Below, piece after piece: positions 15,328 to 24,518 of a DNA stretch of 64,000 bases. Origin of the DNA: G020354025 sp964621455 (lineage in GTDB: Bacteria > Fidelibacterota > Marinisomatia > SCGC-AAA003-L08 > TS1B11); NCBI GenBank assembly GCA_964621455.1, contig CAZULW010000004.1:1-64000 (forward strand), in the 5' to 3' direction. Position 1 is the stretch's first letter. Every line of letters starts with the position of its first letter. The notes beneath the pieces are model-generated. The model had not been told where the DNA came from and searched no databases. It was given only the letters and a program-made list of their open reading frames with translations. A program made the translations under genes and the position numbers.

Positions 15328-18294
15328 CTACGGCTCGATCCTCAGAGAGACCGGGGACAGATCACCGACAGTAACGGTAAGTCGGCCGGGTTTGGTGATG
15401 CGGTTGTCCGACCACACCAGGCGCTTGACCTCACCTGGCGCCAGGGCCACGCGCCGGTATCCGGCAGGTTGACCGTCGATCATGACATATTTCCGATCCT
15501 TGATTACTCCTTCGCCGCTTATCGCCTTATGGATGATCGTCGCGCTGATCTCGAAAGGCTCACCGGCCTTTACCTGCCGCGGCACGTTGATATCGAGGTA
15601 GCGCAGGGCGGGGGTGACGTCGCGATTGCCCGCATCCAGGGTTAATTCCTGGGGGATCACATTCCACCCCTCCACCATCAAGTGGGGCTTGGTCCCTCCC
15701 AGGTGCAGGCGATCAAAAGTGACCGTCAAGTCCCGGCTTTCACCCGGCACAAGACTGATGGTGTTGGCGCTCCAGAACACCGGCAGCACTTCCTCGCCAT
15801 GCAGCCCCTTGATGATCGAGGGATTCACGAAAAAGGCCAGGTCATCGGTAGGATTCTCCAGATGCACCCGTACAATCCCCTCCGCCCCCTTTTCTTCATA
15901 GGTGCCCGTCACAGCCAGGCGCACCGGTGGCAGGTCCATCAAGGCCCTGAAATCGGCCTCCTGGTCGCCTTTCGAAGAGAACCAGTATAAATTGCTGCTC
16001 ACCAGATTCCCTTGGCTGTCTTCCAGTTCCAACTTGAGGAAATACACCGGCGTCGGGTTTTGAACCGGCGGTAGCGTGAAAGCTGGCTTGTTCCCGTCAG
16101 ATCCGATGTCCATCGTCTCTGTCCGGGCATACAGCTCCCGCATATCATTGTCATAGAACCGGGCGGTGACCTTCAACTCCTCGAAGCTCTGGTACAGGCT
16201 GTTGATCACAAAAATGGAATTGTCATCGTAGCTGTATTGCACGTGCAGTGGCTCGCTTGCCTGCTGAACGCCGTAAAAAGCGCCGTTTGGCCGCAGGTAG
16301 TAGTCGTAGAGCTGATAGCACAGGGCCGGCCAGCCCGTATTCAGCCGGTAGATCAGGATGCCGCTGGCCTGGTATTTGTTCTTGGTGAAGGCTTCCATCA
16401 TGGCCCGCATGGCCTCCTTCTGGAATACCTGGGACCTCATCGTATACTCCTCCAGGTCTCGCGGCTGGCCGTAGCGGGCATACAGAGCCCGTCGGCTCTG
16501 GGGAGACTGGCGCTCCCACAGCCGCAGGTCCCACGACGCGCTGATGGGCCACAGGTCTTCCTTGGGCATCATGCGCCGCATGCTTTCGATGGGCGGCAGC
16601 TGCTCGCCCCCCGGCCCCACTTCCGTGTTGAACTCCAGAAATTCATAGGGGCCCAGGTAACCTTTGCCGTACCACGTCGAGGGCGGCAGGTAGGCGTAGG
16701 TATCCGGATAGGGGTCGTGGGACAGCCCCGTAGTGCCCAGGACGGCGGTGCTGTCGGTGTAGGCATTGGACTGGCGGGGCCGGCTGGGGTCATAGGCGTC
16801 AAGCACGTCCACGTACATGCGCTCCACGTGTTCCGGCGGCGATTTGTCGCTGCCGATGAGCCAGTCCACGAAACTGGGGTGGTTCCGCTTGCGAAGCACC
16901 TGGTCGCGCAGACTCAGCTCGGCGATCTCGGCGGTGTGGTCGGTCCACAGGTCCCATCTTTCCCAGATCGAGCAGCAGTTGGTGCCGTCGAAGATCATGA
17001 TGCCGTACTTGTCGCATAGATCGTAGAAGTAGTCCGTTCCCCAGAAGCCCTCCGTCCTGATGGCGTTCATGTTCATGTGGATGATGTACCGCGCTTCCGC
17101 TTCGTCTCTTTCCCGCGAGGGTTCCAACAGCATCCCGTCCGTATAGTTGGCCCCCTTCACGAAGATGTCCTTGCCGTTCACCTGGAAGGCCCGGGTCTGG
17201 ATGTCGTGCTCAAAGGTGTTCAGCTGGGAAGTCACCTCCCGTATGCCGAACCGCACCGTGTCGATCTCCGACAGGTCGCCGTCATCCTCCCGCAATTCCA
17301 GGATGAGGTCATACAGGTGCTGGGGCCCCACCTGGGCGGGCCACCACAGCTGCGGGTCGGGGATGTCCAGCTCATGGAGCACCGGCCGGGTTTCACCGGG
17401 GGCCAGCGATACTTCCTCCGCATATTCGAAACTCACGCCCTCGCCGGATGATGTTCCCCCCTCGTGCAGGTTATCCACAGGTGAGATGCGCCCCGTCAGG
17501 GTGCCGGTCAGCGCTTTCTGGCTGGTGTTGCTAATCTCGGTGGAGATCGTCAGGTGCGCCACATCGGTGGCGGGTAGGTCCAGATCGCTCACCACATACG
17601 GATGGCGCATGTGGAGCGACCCCGTGCTGTAGATCTTCATGTCGTACCAGATGCCCATGTCCTTGTCAGGCGGTGTGCGGGTCCCCTGCATCCACCGAAT
17701 CGAAGGGTCTGTCGGCACAGGTGGGGCAATCTCCAGGGCTAGGCTGTTGCGTTTGCCGGGCACAGCGGCATCGGTAATGTCCAGATCAAAGATGCGGTAG
17801 GCCCCCTCCACTTCGCTGCTGTCGGCGATCATCTGCCCGTTCAGCCAGACATTGGCCTGGTAGTTCACGCTGTGCAGCTTCAACCATATTTTCCTACCTT
17901 TATAACTGGCCGGCAGGTCAAACTCCGTCCGGTACCACCAGGGCACCCGAAAGGGACTGTCCTCCGGCATGGGCATGATATAGCTCGTCTCGTAGACAAC
18001 TCCCGGAATCAAGAGTAGGTTTGTACCATAGTTGGGATCGGGATAAACGCCGTCGTTCACCAGGGCGGCCAGGACCGTCGTCGGGACGGTGGTCGGATGC
18101 CAGTCCTCTGAGGTAAATCCAACCCGTGAAATCTCGCCGCCACCTGTATGCACTTGGTCGGAGGACTGGATGGCCCAACCGTCCTTCAGGCTGAGCTGGG
18201 GCGGTTGCCGGTCGGCGCAACCGCCGGCCCCCAGCAAGATCAAGATCATGATACATAATTTGCGTGATAAGGCAGGAAACTGGAAAAGATTCAT
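15328..18294 (-). CDS. GH2 exo-beta-glucosaminidase-like lipoprotein
   Basis: 988 residues from the ATG at 18294, seven bases after GAAGGGG. The signal peptide has the lipobox LLGAGGC, so the enzyme is lipid-anchored. Domain order follows GH2: N-terminal sugar-binding jelly roll (WWYRTEFDLP, VWLNGQ), Ig-like sandwich domains, TIM barrel, C-terminal beta domains. Two segments align with CsxA-type exo-beta-D-glucosaminidases: LIGSDKSPPEH, whose Asp (about D483) matches the acid/base, and EFNTEVGPGG, whose Glu (about E558) matches the nucleophile. Predicted activity: release of glucosamine from chitosan-like oligosaccharides; a beta-mannosidase is the main alternative. Monocistronic. Confidence 0.85.
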   Translation of the reverse strand: MNLFQFPALSRKLCIMILILLGAGGCADRQPPQLSLKDGWAIQSSDQVHTGGGEISRVGFTSEDWHPTTVPTTVLAALVNDGVYPDPNYGTNLLLIPGVVYETSYIMPMPEDSPFRVPWWYRTEFDLPASYKGRKIWLKLHSVNYQANVWLNGQMIADSSEVEGAYRIFDLDITDAAVPGKRNSLALEIAPPVPTDPSIRWMQGTRTPPDKDMGIWYDMKIYSTGSLHMRHPYVVSDLDLPATDVAHLTISTEISNTSQKALTGTLTGRISPVDNLHEGGTSSGEGVSFEYAEEVSLAPGETRPVLHELDIPDPQLWWPAQVGPQHLYDLILELREDDGDLSEIDTVRFGIREVTSQLNTFEHDIQTRAFQVNGKDIFVKGANYTDGMLLEPSRERDEAEARYIIHMNMNAIRTEGFWGTDYFYDLCDKYGIMIFDGTNCCSIWERWDLWTDHTAEIAELSLRDQVLRKRNHPSFVDWLIGSDKSPPEHVERMYVDVLDAYDPSRPRQSNAYTDSTAVLGTTGLSHDPYPDTYAYLPPSTWYGKGYLGPYEFLEFNTEVGPGGEQLPPIESMRRMMPKEDLWPISASWDLRLWERQSPQSRRALYARYGQPRDLEEYTMRSQVFQKEAMRAMMEAFTKNKYQASGILIYRLNTGWPALCYQLYDYYLRPNGAFYGVQQASEPLHVQYSYDDNSIFVINSLYQSFEELKVTARFYDNDMRELYARTETMDIGSDGNKPAFTLPPVQNPTPVYFLKLELEDSQGNLVSSNLYWFSSKGDQEADFRALMDLPPVRLAVTGTYEEKGAEGIVRVHLENPTDDLAFFVNPSIIKGLHGEEVLPVFWSANTISLVPGESRDLTVTFDRLHLGGTKPHLMVEGWNVIPQELTLDAGNRDVTPALRYLDINVPRQVKAGEPFEISATIIHKAISGEGVIKDRKYVMIDGQPAGYRRVALAPGEVKRLVWSDNRITKPGRLTVTVGDLSPVSLRIEP

Positions 18295-18297
18295 CAC

Positions 18298-18734
18298 AAA
18301 TCCCCTTCAAATGGAGTATTGTTGACAACAGTCTGAAGTTATGCACTCTGAAAAAACCTGCTAAGAAAATATCGGTCTCGGCAGCCACGGTATGATCACT
18401 CTCATCCGGAGAGCCCCACGGCTTCCTCTTCCTGGTAGCATACGGATTGCAGCATACGGAATTTGATTGTCGACCGTATGCAACTGTTTATATTATCCTT
18501 AATGGTGAAGACGCCCTAATTTGGGAGCAGGGGGTCGTCCCGACGCAAGGTCGGGATCGCCCCGATAACTCACCTAGCGACGGGGAAGCCATCTTTCGAC
18601 GGGAGATTAAGGCTTTCCCGTTTTCCACTGCTCTCTCACTTCATCCGCAAACAACCGCAAAGAACCACATCAATTGCCGGATGCGGAACCGGATACGGGG
18701 TCAACCTATCATCAGGATTGCGGCGGCACAAGTG
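18298..18734. other. Intergenic region with inverted integrase-arm-like sequence
   Basis: Between the GH2 gene and attL. Bases 18648-18700 contain, in inverted orientation, the same motifs as the right end of the element (CCGTATCCGG, TTTGCGGTTGTTTGCGG). A small hairpin CCCGACGCAAGGTCGGG lies near 18539. No gene seen. Confidence 0.4.
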
Positions 18735-18780
18735 TCGAGCCACCTGGCGGAATCGAACCGCCGACCTGCCGATTACGAAT
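18735..18780. repeat. attL (46-bp direct repeat, tRNA-Thr 3' fragment)
   Basis: Identical to 27226-27271. It reproduces tRNA-Thr from the anticodon loop to the 3' end, but the 5' half is absent here. Inside it, at 18806-18835, CGTATCCGG occurs as repeated arm-like sites. Confidence 0.85.
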
Positions 18781-18854
18781 AGTCTGCTCACCCGTCTATA
18801 AACTCTATTGCGTATCCGGCCCGTATCCGGAAATCCGGCGATTCCCACTGCTTT

Positions 18855-19880
18855 TCATGCCTGAAATTGCAGGCTGCTATCTGCACCTTGAACGTCCCGG
18901 ATTGCCTGGGCAACCGGCTCCTGCTTTCCGTTTCCAAAGACCTGTTCAAGGTACTGCTCAGGGAATCTCATGTAGATTTCCGTTACCGTTACCGATGAAT
19001 GGCCCAGGAGTCCCTTCACGTAGTAAATATCCCTTGTCCGGGCGTATTCCCGAAGTGCGAAAGTGTGTCTCAAGCTGTGTAAGGAACGACCGCCAGGGCT
19101 GATTCCGACATCTTTCACGGCCCTGGTGAAGGCATGGGAAATGAAGTCCGGGTGGTAGGGATGCTCAGTAGCAAGGCTGAAATCGGGAATCAAGTCGGGT
19201 GGTATCCTGACCAGCCGCTCCCGGCGGCCCTTCGTATCCCGAAGGTGCAGGTAATTGCCTTCGAGGGTGCAGCTGAACAGCTCACTCCGCCTTAAACCTG
19301 TCTCAGACAACACTCTGAAAACCGCCCTTAGCCTTGGATCGTTGACCTGGGCAAAGATGCTGTCCAGTTCATCCGGCGTGAAAAACTTGGGCAGCTCTTG
19401 ATCTATCTTAACCAACGCAATCTTGCCCGGTATCCGTTCTATCCTTTCCGATTGTACCAGCCAGTTAAGGAAGGCACGAATAGCACGTAAATTGATATTA
19501 GCGGTTGTGGGATTTACGCGGGTGGTCAGGTATTCCCTGATTGCTGACAAGTGCTTTGGGGTAATGTCCCGCAGGTCAAGGTCGCCCCAGCACCTTTTCA
19601 GATTATCCAGGGCCAGCCGGTAGCCCCTGACCGTATTGGGACGGAGCCGGGTCTGGCAGTCTTTGAGAAAGTCGCTTGTGGCCTCTTGCAGCGTGGCGGC
19701 TGTCCGGCCCAGGTCATCGGCCAGACGTGCCTTGACCAGGAACTCCCGTTCCTCGACCTTCCGCTTGAAGACTTCAGCCTGTTTCCGATCCCCTGTTTTC
19801 GTGGGAATCAATTGCTCTTTGCCGCCCGGCAGGTAGACCCTCACGTAATACTTGCCCCGAAGTTTTCTTAGACCAGCCAT
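18855..19880 (-). CDS. int: Tyrosine recombinase / integrase
   Basis: 341 residues. An N-terminal arm-binding-like region is followed by a core-binding SAM-like domain (about 65-150, LQEATSDFLKD...). In the catalytic domain Arg197 lies in TGLRRSEL, His268 and Arg271 in HSLRHTF, His294 in LLGHSS, and the nucleophile Tyr303 in EIYMRF. All key residues are present, so it should be active. It lies 75 bp inside attL and reads toward it, as is usual for tRNA-targeting integrases. It would recombine the 46-bp tRNA-Thr core. Confidence 0.93.
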   Translation of the reverse strand: MAGLRKLRGKYYVRVYLPGGKEQLIPTKTGDRKQAEVFKRKVEEREFLVKARLADDLGRTAATLQEATSDFLKDCQTRLRPNTVRGYRLALDNLKRCWGDLDLRDITPKHLSAIREYLTTRVNPTTANINLRAIRAFLNWLVQSERIERIPGKIALVKIDQELPKFFTPDELDSIFAQVNDPRLRAVFRVLSETGLRRSELFSCTLEGNYLHLRDTKGRRERLVRIPPDLIPDFSLATEHPYHPDFISHAFTRAVKDVGISPGGRSLHSLRHTFALREYARTRDIYYVKGLLGHSSVTVTEIYMRFPEQYLEQVFGNGKQEPVAQAIRDVQGADSSLQFQA

Positions 19881-20220
19881 GTCCTAGCCCTCCATGAATA
19901 AGGGATGCCGGAAGCCTGCAACTGAAACACTCTGTGCATGGTGAGCATGATAGGAGCAAGCCCCCGGCGAAATCGTCTTTGTGATATTGTGAATGTGCTC
20001 ACCATGCTTCCGTACGTTACGCTACGGATTCCCCCGTATCAAGGATCTCTGATATTTCTATCCGTATATGGCATATACGCTTATGAGAAATATAAAACGC
20101 TCTAGGATGCTCTGTACGGGCATTCTCTGAAAAGCCGATAACTAGGTACCACTTTCAGGTTTTGCGCCGTACAGGTGCCGTACACACCTATACACGGTGA
20201 TTTCTGGGGGTTGTAGCAGA
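19881..20220. promoter_or_regulatory. Integrase upstream region with inverted repeats
   Basis: 340 bp. Holds GCATGGTGAGCAT (about 19937) and its inverted copy GTGCTCACCATGC (about 19992), a palindromic GTATATGGCATATAC (about 20063), and repeated GTACAGGTGCCGTACAC motifs near 20170. It is the probable control region of int and may include regulator or excisionase sites; no ORF seen. Confidence 0.45.
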
Positions 20221-21024
20221 TCAGCATAGAATCCCCTGAGCCGTTTCCCGCTCCATGCGGATTTTTGCCATTTCGTAGTACTCCGGGGCCAGCTCAAATC
20301 CTACCCCCCGGCGGCCCAGCCGGTGGCAAGCCACTAGGGTAGACCCCGATCCGGTGAAGGGGTCCAGGATGGTATTACCGGGATTTGATAGCCCCCGAAG
20401 GATATGTTCAAGTAATGCTATCGGCTTCTGTGTAGGGTGGGGAGTTCGCTCGGATTTTTCCATGCACGGCTTGTTAGCAAAGTTGAGAACCGATCTTGGG
20501 AAGCGTTTACCCGATTCATTAATGAAGACTTCGGGAAGGTTTCCACCTTGACGGCGGGTAGGGTTGTCGTTTTGAGTTTTCCCTGCCGGTCGTTCATAAG
20601 GCTTTCCCTCTTGTCGGATGTCATCAATATTGAAGGTTATATCTTTTATCCTGATTCCCTTTACTTTGTAGACCAGGATCAGCTCAACGTCATTTGCCGG
20701 TCTGCTGCGGTTAGCAGGAATGGCCGAAGGCTTTTGCCAGAACCAGTTGAAGCGGAAGTCAAAGTACCGGGAAAAGCCAGACTCAATTTCAGTAGCCGTT
20801 AGGAAATCACTGAAGATTGCCACCTGACCATTTGGCTTAATCAAATTGGCAAATATCCATCCCAAGACATGAAAGTCCGGGCGCACGTCCCAAGGTTGGG
20901 CTGTAGTGAGAGCCCCGTAGGGCGGATCTGTTAAGATCAAGTCCACCGATTGATCCGGTATTTGCTGCCACTGCCTAAAGAAGTCCCCCATGTAAAGGGT
21001 CTGGTCTTGGAACGTGGTTTTCAT
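20221..21024 (-). CDS. DNA N4-cytosine/N6-adenine methyltransferase
   Basis: 267 residues. Catalytic motif DPPYG at 33-37 precedes the SAM-binding motif DPFTGSGSTLVA near 224, the beta-class order. HPTQKPIALLEHI is the usual motif upstream of motif I. No restriction enzyme gene is adjacent, so it is an orphan methylase, common in phages and satellites for protection or regulation. Its start overlaps the HTH gene by 4 bp. Confidence 0.88.
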   Translation of the reverse strand: MKTTFQDQTLYMGDFFRQWQQIPDQSVDLILTDPPYGALTTAQPWDVRPDFHVLGWIFANLIKPNGQVAIFSDFLTATEIESGFSRYFDFRFNWFWQKPSAIPANRSRPANDVELILVYKVKGIRIKDITFNIDDIRQEGKPYERPAGKTQNDNPTRRQGGNLPEVFINESGKRFPRSVLNFANKPCMEKSERTPHPTQKPIALLEHILRGLSNPGNTILDPFTGSGSTLVACHRLGRRGVGFELAPEYYEMAKIRMERETAQGILC

Positions 21025-21335
21025 AGCAGCTCTTTAACCAACCGCTTTTCTTCCAGTGAAAGCCGGTGTTTAACAGGATTCCGCCCGGCCACCAGGTAGG
21101 CGGTGAGGTGCTTTACATGGTATAGGCGCGGGGATCGCGGGGCCGTTGGGTCTTGCCGCTGGAACGGGAGCAGGCCAAGCCGGGTAAGTTCCTCCACCTT
21201 CCGGGGTGAGCAGCGGAGATACCGGGCGGCCTCCTGGGTGGTCATCCAGGGGGAGACGTGCCCACCGTCCAACCGCCGGGCAAGGTCAGTAAGCCGCGCC
21301 AGGATTAAGGCCATATCTGCCAGCGTATCACTCAT
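21021..21335 (-). CDS. AlpA/excisionase-type helix-turn-helix protein
   Basis: About 104 residues if translation begins at the ATG at 21335; a TTG at 21428 would add 31 residues of low-complexity sequence. WMTTQEAARYLRCSPRKVEE then LTRLGLLPFQRQ is a MerR/HTH_17 excisionase-type DNA-binding domain, and the following LYHVKHLTAYL completes it. In satellites such proteins act as AlpA-like activators or excisionases. Translationally coupled to the methylase; lies downstream of the primase gene. Confidence 0.72.
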   Translation of the reverse strand: MSDTLADMALILARLTDLARRLDGGHVSPWMTTQEAARYLRCSPRKVEELTRLGLLPFQRQDPTAPRSPRLYHVKHLTAYLVAGRNPVKHRLSLEEKRLVKELL

Positions 21336-21365
21336 GGCTGGCCAAAATCCAAAAGGGTGCCCCCC

Positions 21366-21436
21366 TGGAACATTGGGAAGTCTGGGAAGATTGGTGGATT
21401 TCAGGGCCAATGTTCCCAATGTTCCCAATCTTCCAT
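21366..21436. promoter_or_regulatory. Inverted and direct repeats around GGGAACATTGG
   Basis: GGAACATTGG at 21368 faces CCAATGTTCC at 21409, and the second half repeats CCAATGTTCC-type units twice more. The pattern fits an operator for a repressor, or a hairpin, between the primase stop and the HTH gene. Function inferred only. Confidence 0.4.
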
Positions 21437-21450
21437 AGGGTCTCTCTCAT

Positions 21451-23775
21451 TTATTCACTCTTCCAAGTATAGAGTATCCGGGGCTTTCCGCCCCCTTGCT
21501 TACGCTCCTGGTGTTCGCTTGACACTTCCAGGAATCCTTTATCTTGCAAGGTGCAGATCACTTCATCCAGTTCCTTGCTACTGAGCCTGGTTTCACGGAT
21601 CAAAGTCGTTCTATCCATAGTGCCACCAGCCACCTTTAAAGCTCGCTCTACCTTTTTCTCATTCAGCCGTTCACGCCCGTAGATTATTTCCTCTTCCAGC
21701 AAATAGTTCACCGATGGGAGGAACAGGTTTTCCACCAGCATTTGAGCACATTGCAGGGATTCATTGGAAAGGGTCAGGGTTGTTTGCCCTTCCGGGTTGT
21801 CTACTTCCAGGGATTCACATATCATAGCCAGCTTAAGGCAGCCCGGAACCACCCGCTCAATGTGGGGGCCGATCCGTTCACCATATTTGCCCCTGGCTTC
21901 AGTAACGATCTTCCTTTCCCAGCCGGTAAAGGTTTCGGCGGTGTCTGGTGGTATCACTACTTCCAAATCACCCGGACAGTCCAGCCAAGCTTTGATATGG
22001 CTGGCCTCTTTCTGGATGAAGTCCCGTTCCATTTCCGACCGTTGCAGGAATAGTTTTCGTTCCTTGGTAGGTGAGGAAATAGCTATCGGAAATATCCGCT
22101 GGAAAAAGCCCGTCTCTGTTTCACCCGCATGGAACACCCGCCGGAAATTTTCAAAGGTCGTTGCCCCCAGGATCGAAAAGGTAGGTTCCTCGATTATTTC
22201 CAGCTCGTGCTGCCGGGTTTGCCGGGCCATTCTTTCACAATCATAAGCCGATAGGAAAGCGTCAGCCTGGGCGGTATAGTCCCGGTTTAGTTTCTTGTGG
22301 AAGTCAGCAAATTCTCCGGCAACAATTACCCCGGAGATAGGATTCTGCTTTAACGCCATATAAAGCCCAGCGTCAGAGAAATCAGCAGGTAATAGGAGAT
22401 TGTGAGCTGCAGGTTTTTCAGGTTCGGGAATCTCCGCCCGTTGGCCCTTATCTAAAGACTCCCACCTTAGAAGATCGGCCTTATATTCCCCCCATTCTGA
22501 CTTCAATCCTTCATCAAATCGCTTTTGTATGACTCGAAACGGATGCCCTGCCAGGGTAAGGGCGGTACTCTTCCGTATTTCGCTACTACCAGCAAAAAGC
22601 ACTATCCACACATTAGGCCGTAGCCGATTAGGGGCAAGCAGTTTATTCCCCACTACCCCGGCCCAATGCGTCAGGAAAGCCGTTATTAGAAACTCGTCAG
22701 GGGCATCTGTAGTAGGGGCCGCTTGGCTGAGAAACTCCCGCAAAGCCGGGGTGAGTCGTTCGGGATCAAGGCGGGGGGAGAATTGGGGGAAGTCCCTAGC
22801 CTGGGCTAGCGTCTCCGGCTGTGCAGGCTGATAAAGAGGCAATTCCTTTAGCATCTGTTCTTCAAATCCTTTCGCTGTTCCCCCATCCTGGAAAAAGTCT
22901 GTAATGTCGAACCCTTCCGGGCGATCCTCTGGCCAGTAAGAAATGCACACTTCCGTTTCTGGACATTGGGCCAGGATAGCATCGGCTATCTTTACTGATC
23001 CCGTTCTTCCCGCATCGTCGTTGTCCATGATGTCCACCGCCGCCTTAAACTTTGATAGTGGTCTTAGGTCTTGTGGAACGCTCTCCGCCCCATTTGTACC
23101 CGTTACCGCCTGGAAGCCCTGAGAAAGCAGGCTAACTACATCGGGTTCCCCTTCACACCAGATAACCAATTCAGGGTCATAGTCCTCTATCAAGTGTGCC
23201 GGGTAAAGTCGAGTCTGGCCGTGTCCAAGGACACTGTAGGGCGCTTGTTCACCCCGGCCCTTGCCGTGCTTGATGTTCATTACCCGCCCCTGGCTATCCC
23301 GGTGGACATAGATAAAGCGGCCAGTGTCAGAATCGTACCCTACACCAGCCTTTTTCACCGCTTCCCTGGTCCAGGGCAAGTCCTTAGTAAGTCGGTCGAA
23401 ATTGTCTCGTAGATATGCGTACCAGGTCCGGGCTTTCTCGATCTCCGCTTCGGGTAGCGGCTTATCCTTTAGAGGCTGGCTTGTATGTGCAGTATCAGGG
23501 GGTGGAGAGCCGTTCCCACCCTTGTAATAGGGCTTGGGATCGAGGCCCAGCTTCAAAGCAAAGCCAGCAGCATCCCCTTTAAAGTCGCACCCAAAGCAAC
23601 GACATAGACCACTATCCAAGTTCACTGAAAAGGACGGGTTTTTATCTTCGTGGAATGGACAATGGCCGCTGTATTGACCATTAGCACCGGACGGCTTCAG
23701 GTTGCGGACATGGGCCTGGAACAGCCCGGTAATACTCCCGGTCATCGGCTCAGCCTCCGGCGGACGGCTTTCCAT
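21451..23775 (-). CDS. Primase/helicase (CHC2 zinc finger, Toprim, DUF3987-like)
   Basis: 774 residues from the ATG at 23775. The N-terminal zinc finger reads CPFHEDKNPSFS ... CRCFGC, as in DnaG-type primases. A Toprim-like region follows (VIWCEGEPDVVSLLSQGF, then DIMDNDDAGRTGS, with acidic metal ligands). The C-terminal half is DUF3987-like with a non-standard P-loop FAGSSEIRKST and a GVIVAGEFADF segment; a winged-helix-like end follows. It is the replication protein of the element. The degenerate Walker A may be normal for this family. Overlaps the upstream gene by about 34 bp. Confidence 0.87.
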   Translation of the reverse strand: MESRPPEAEPMTGSITGLFQAHVRNLKPSGANGQYSGHCPFHEDKNPSFSVNLDSGLCRCFGCDFKGDAAGFALKLGLDPKPYYKGGNGSPPPDTAHTSQPLKDKPLPEAEIEKARTWYAYLRDNFDRLTKDLPWTREAVKKAGVGYDSDTGRFIYVHRDSQGRVMNIKHGKGRGEQAPYSVLGHGQTRLYPAHLIEDYDPELVIWCEGEPDVVSLLSQGFQAVTGTNGAESVPQDLRPLSKFKAAVDIMDNDDAGRTGSVKIADAILAQCPETEVCISYWPEDRPEGFDITDFFQDGGTAKGFEEQMLKELPLYQPAQPETLAQARDFPQFSPRLDPERLTPALREFLSQAAPTTDAPDEFLITAFLTHWAGVVGNKLLAPNRLRPNVWIVLFAGSSEIRKSTALTLAGHPFRVIQKRFDEGLKSEWGEYKADLLRWESLDKGQRAEIPEPEKPAAHNLLLPADFSDAGLYMALKQNPISGVIVAGEFADFHKKLNRDYTAQADAFLSAYDCERMARQTRQHELEIIEEPTFSILGATTFENFRRVFHAGETETGFFQRIFPIAISSPTKERKLFLQRSEMERDFIQKEASHIKAWLDCPGDLEVVIPPDTAETFTGWERKIVTEARGKYGERIGPHIERVVPGCLKLAMICESLEVDNPEGQTTLTLSNESLQCAQMLVENLFLPSVNYLLEEEIIYGRERLNEKKVERALKVAGGTMDRTTLIRETRLSSKELDEVICTLQDKGFLEVSSEHQERKQGGGKPRILYTWKSE

Positions 23776-24047
23776 AAGCAACGGACGAAGGTAATTGGCG
23801 GGGTTCGCCCCTGAATTAAATAGGCCACTTCCTGGCGTAGGCTCAGAGGCTGTTCACATTCCAGCCACTTCCGCTCATCGGGTAAAATCCGGCGGAATCG
23901 CCGGACAGGTTGATTTCTAACGAGCGCTTCGCTGTCTTTGTACTGAGTCTTGGAAAGACAATAGACCCACAGCCTGACAAATCCTGGCCGTTTAAAGAGG
24001 GGATTGCCCAATAGCCGACGGTCGAGAAAAATGTAGCCGTTACCCAT
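23742..24047 (-). CDS. Short replication-protein-like ORF
   Basis: 101 residues from the ATG at 24047, which has GGGGATGGGAA upstream; a longer in-frame version would overlap the preceding gene. NGYIFLDRRLLGNPLFKRPG then FVRLWVYCLSK resembles the N-terminus of phage replication/DnaD-type proteins. The remainder (RRFRRILPDERKWLE...) is Arg-rich and does not fit the family, so the gene may be frameshifted or simply short. Overlaps genes on both sides, consistent with an operon. Confidence 0.55.
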   Translation of the reverse strand: MGNGYIFLDRRLLGNPLFKRPGFVRLWVYCLSKTQYKDSEALVRNQPVRRFRRILPDERKWLECEQPLSLRQEVAYLIQGRTPPITFVRCLWKAVRRRLSR

Positions 24048-24348
24048 TTCCCATCCCCATTTTACTGTCCAAATCAAGCCCCAATTGTGCCACCCTATCT
24101 TCGGCTTCTTCGACCGCTTCGAGGACATCGACCAGTTCCAGCGATCTCACGTTGAGCCGCAACAGTATTTTGTAGACAAATGTCAACATGGACTCAATAT
24201 CAACGAAGCGCCAGAACTCTGCTTTCTTTTCAAACTCCTTGCTACCAGTCGGCCCGTACATAACAATCCAACCGTACAGGTCCTTGGTTACTACCAATCG
24301 CTTGCTACCAAAGGTCTTGTCCAGAATCCATTTATTCTTTTTCTGCAT
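24040..24348 (-). CDS. Hypothetical satellite protein
   Basis: 102 residues, ATG with GAGGCGGG just upstream. Mixed alpha/beta composition, with an acidic helix near the end (VLEAVEEAEDRVAQLGLDL). No recognised family. Its stop overlaps the next gene's start by 8 bp. Confidence 0.55.
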   Translation of the reverse strand: MQKKNKWILDKTFGSKRLVVTKDLYGWIVMYGPTGSKEFEKKAEFWRFVDIESMLTFVYKILLRLNVRSLELVDVLEAVEEAEDRVAQLGLDLDSKMGMGNG

Positions 24349-24379
24349 ACCCGCCTCAAATTTTTATCTTGCAACAGGT

Positions 24380-24500
24380 TTGAGCACCCGTTAGGTGCGT
24401 TTTCCCTAGTTTCTCACCATTGTACGCCTTAAAGCGGGCAGTTCCAATTTGGTGCGCAATTTGGATACACCTCGCTTAGAGAGGAGGTGTATCCGCACTC
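24380..24500. other. Structured intergenic region, candidate replication origin
   Basis: Contains an IR GCACC-GTTAG-GGTGC type hairpin near 24382, direct repeats of AATTTGG at 24446 and 24458, and a perfect 11-bp inverted repeat GGATACACCTC/GAGGTGTATCC (24463-24473, 24484-24494). Its position between replication-type genes suggests an origin or operator; not proven. Confidence 0.4.
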
Positions 24501-24518
24501 TATTTCAAGGGGTCTGTT

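Noticed and set aside
14873..15472. 199-residue plus-strand frame in the palindrome-rich region
   Set aside because: Crosses repeats and the end of the GH2 gene, Arg/Ser-rich translation, no ribosome site.
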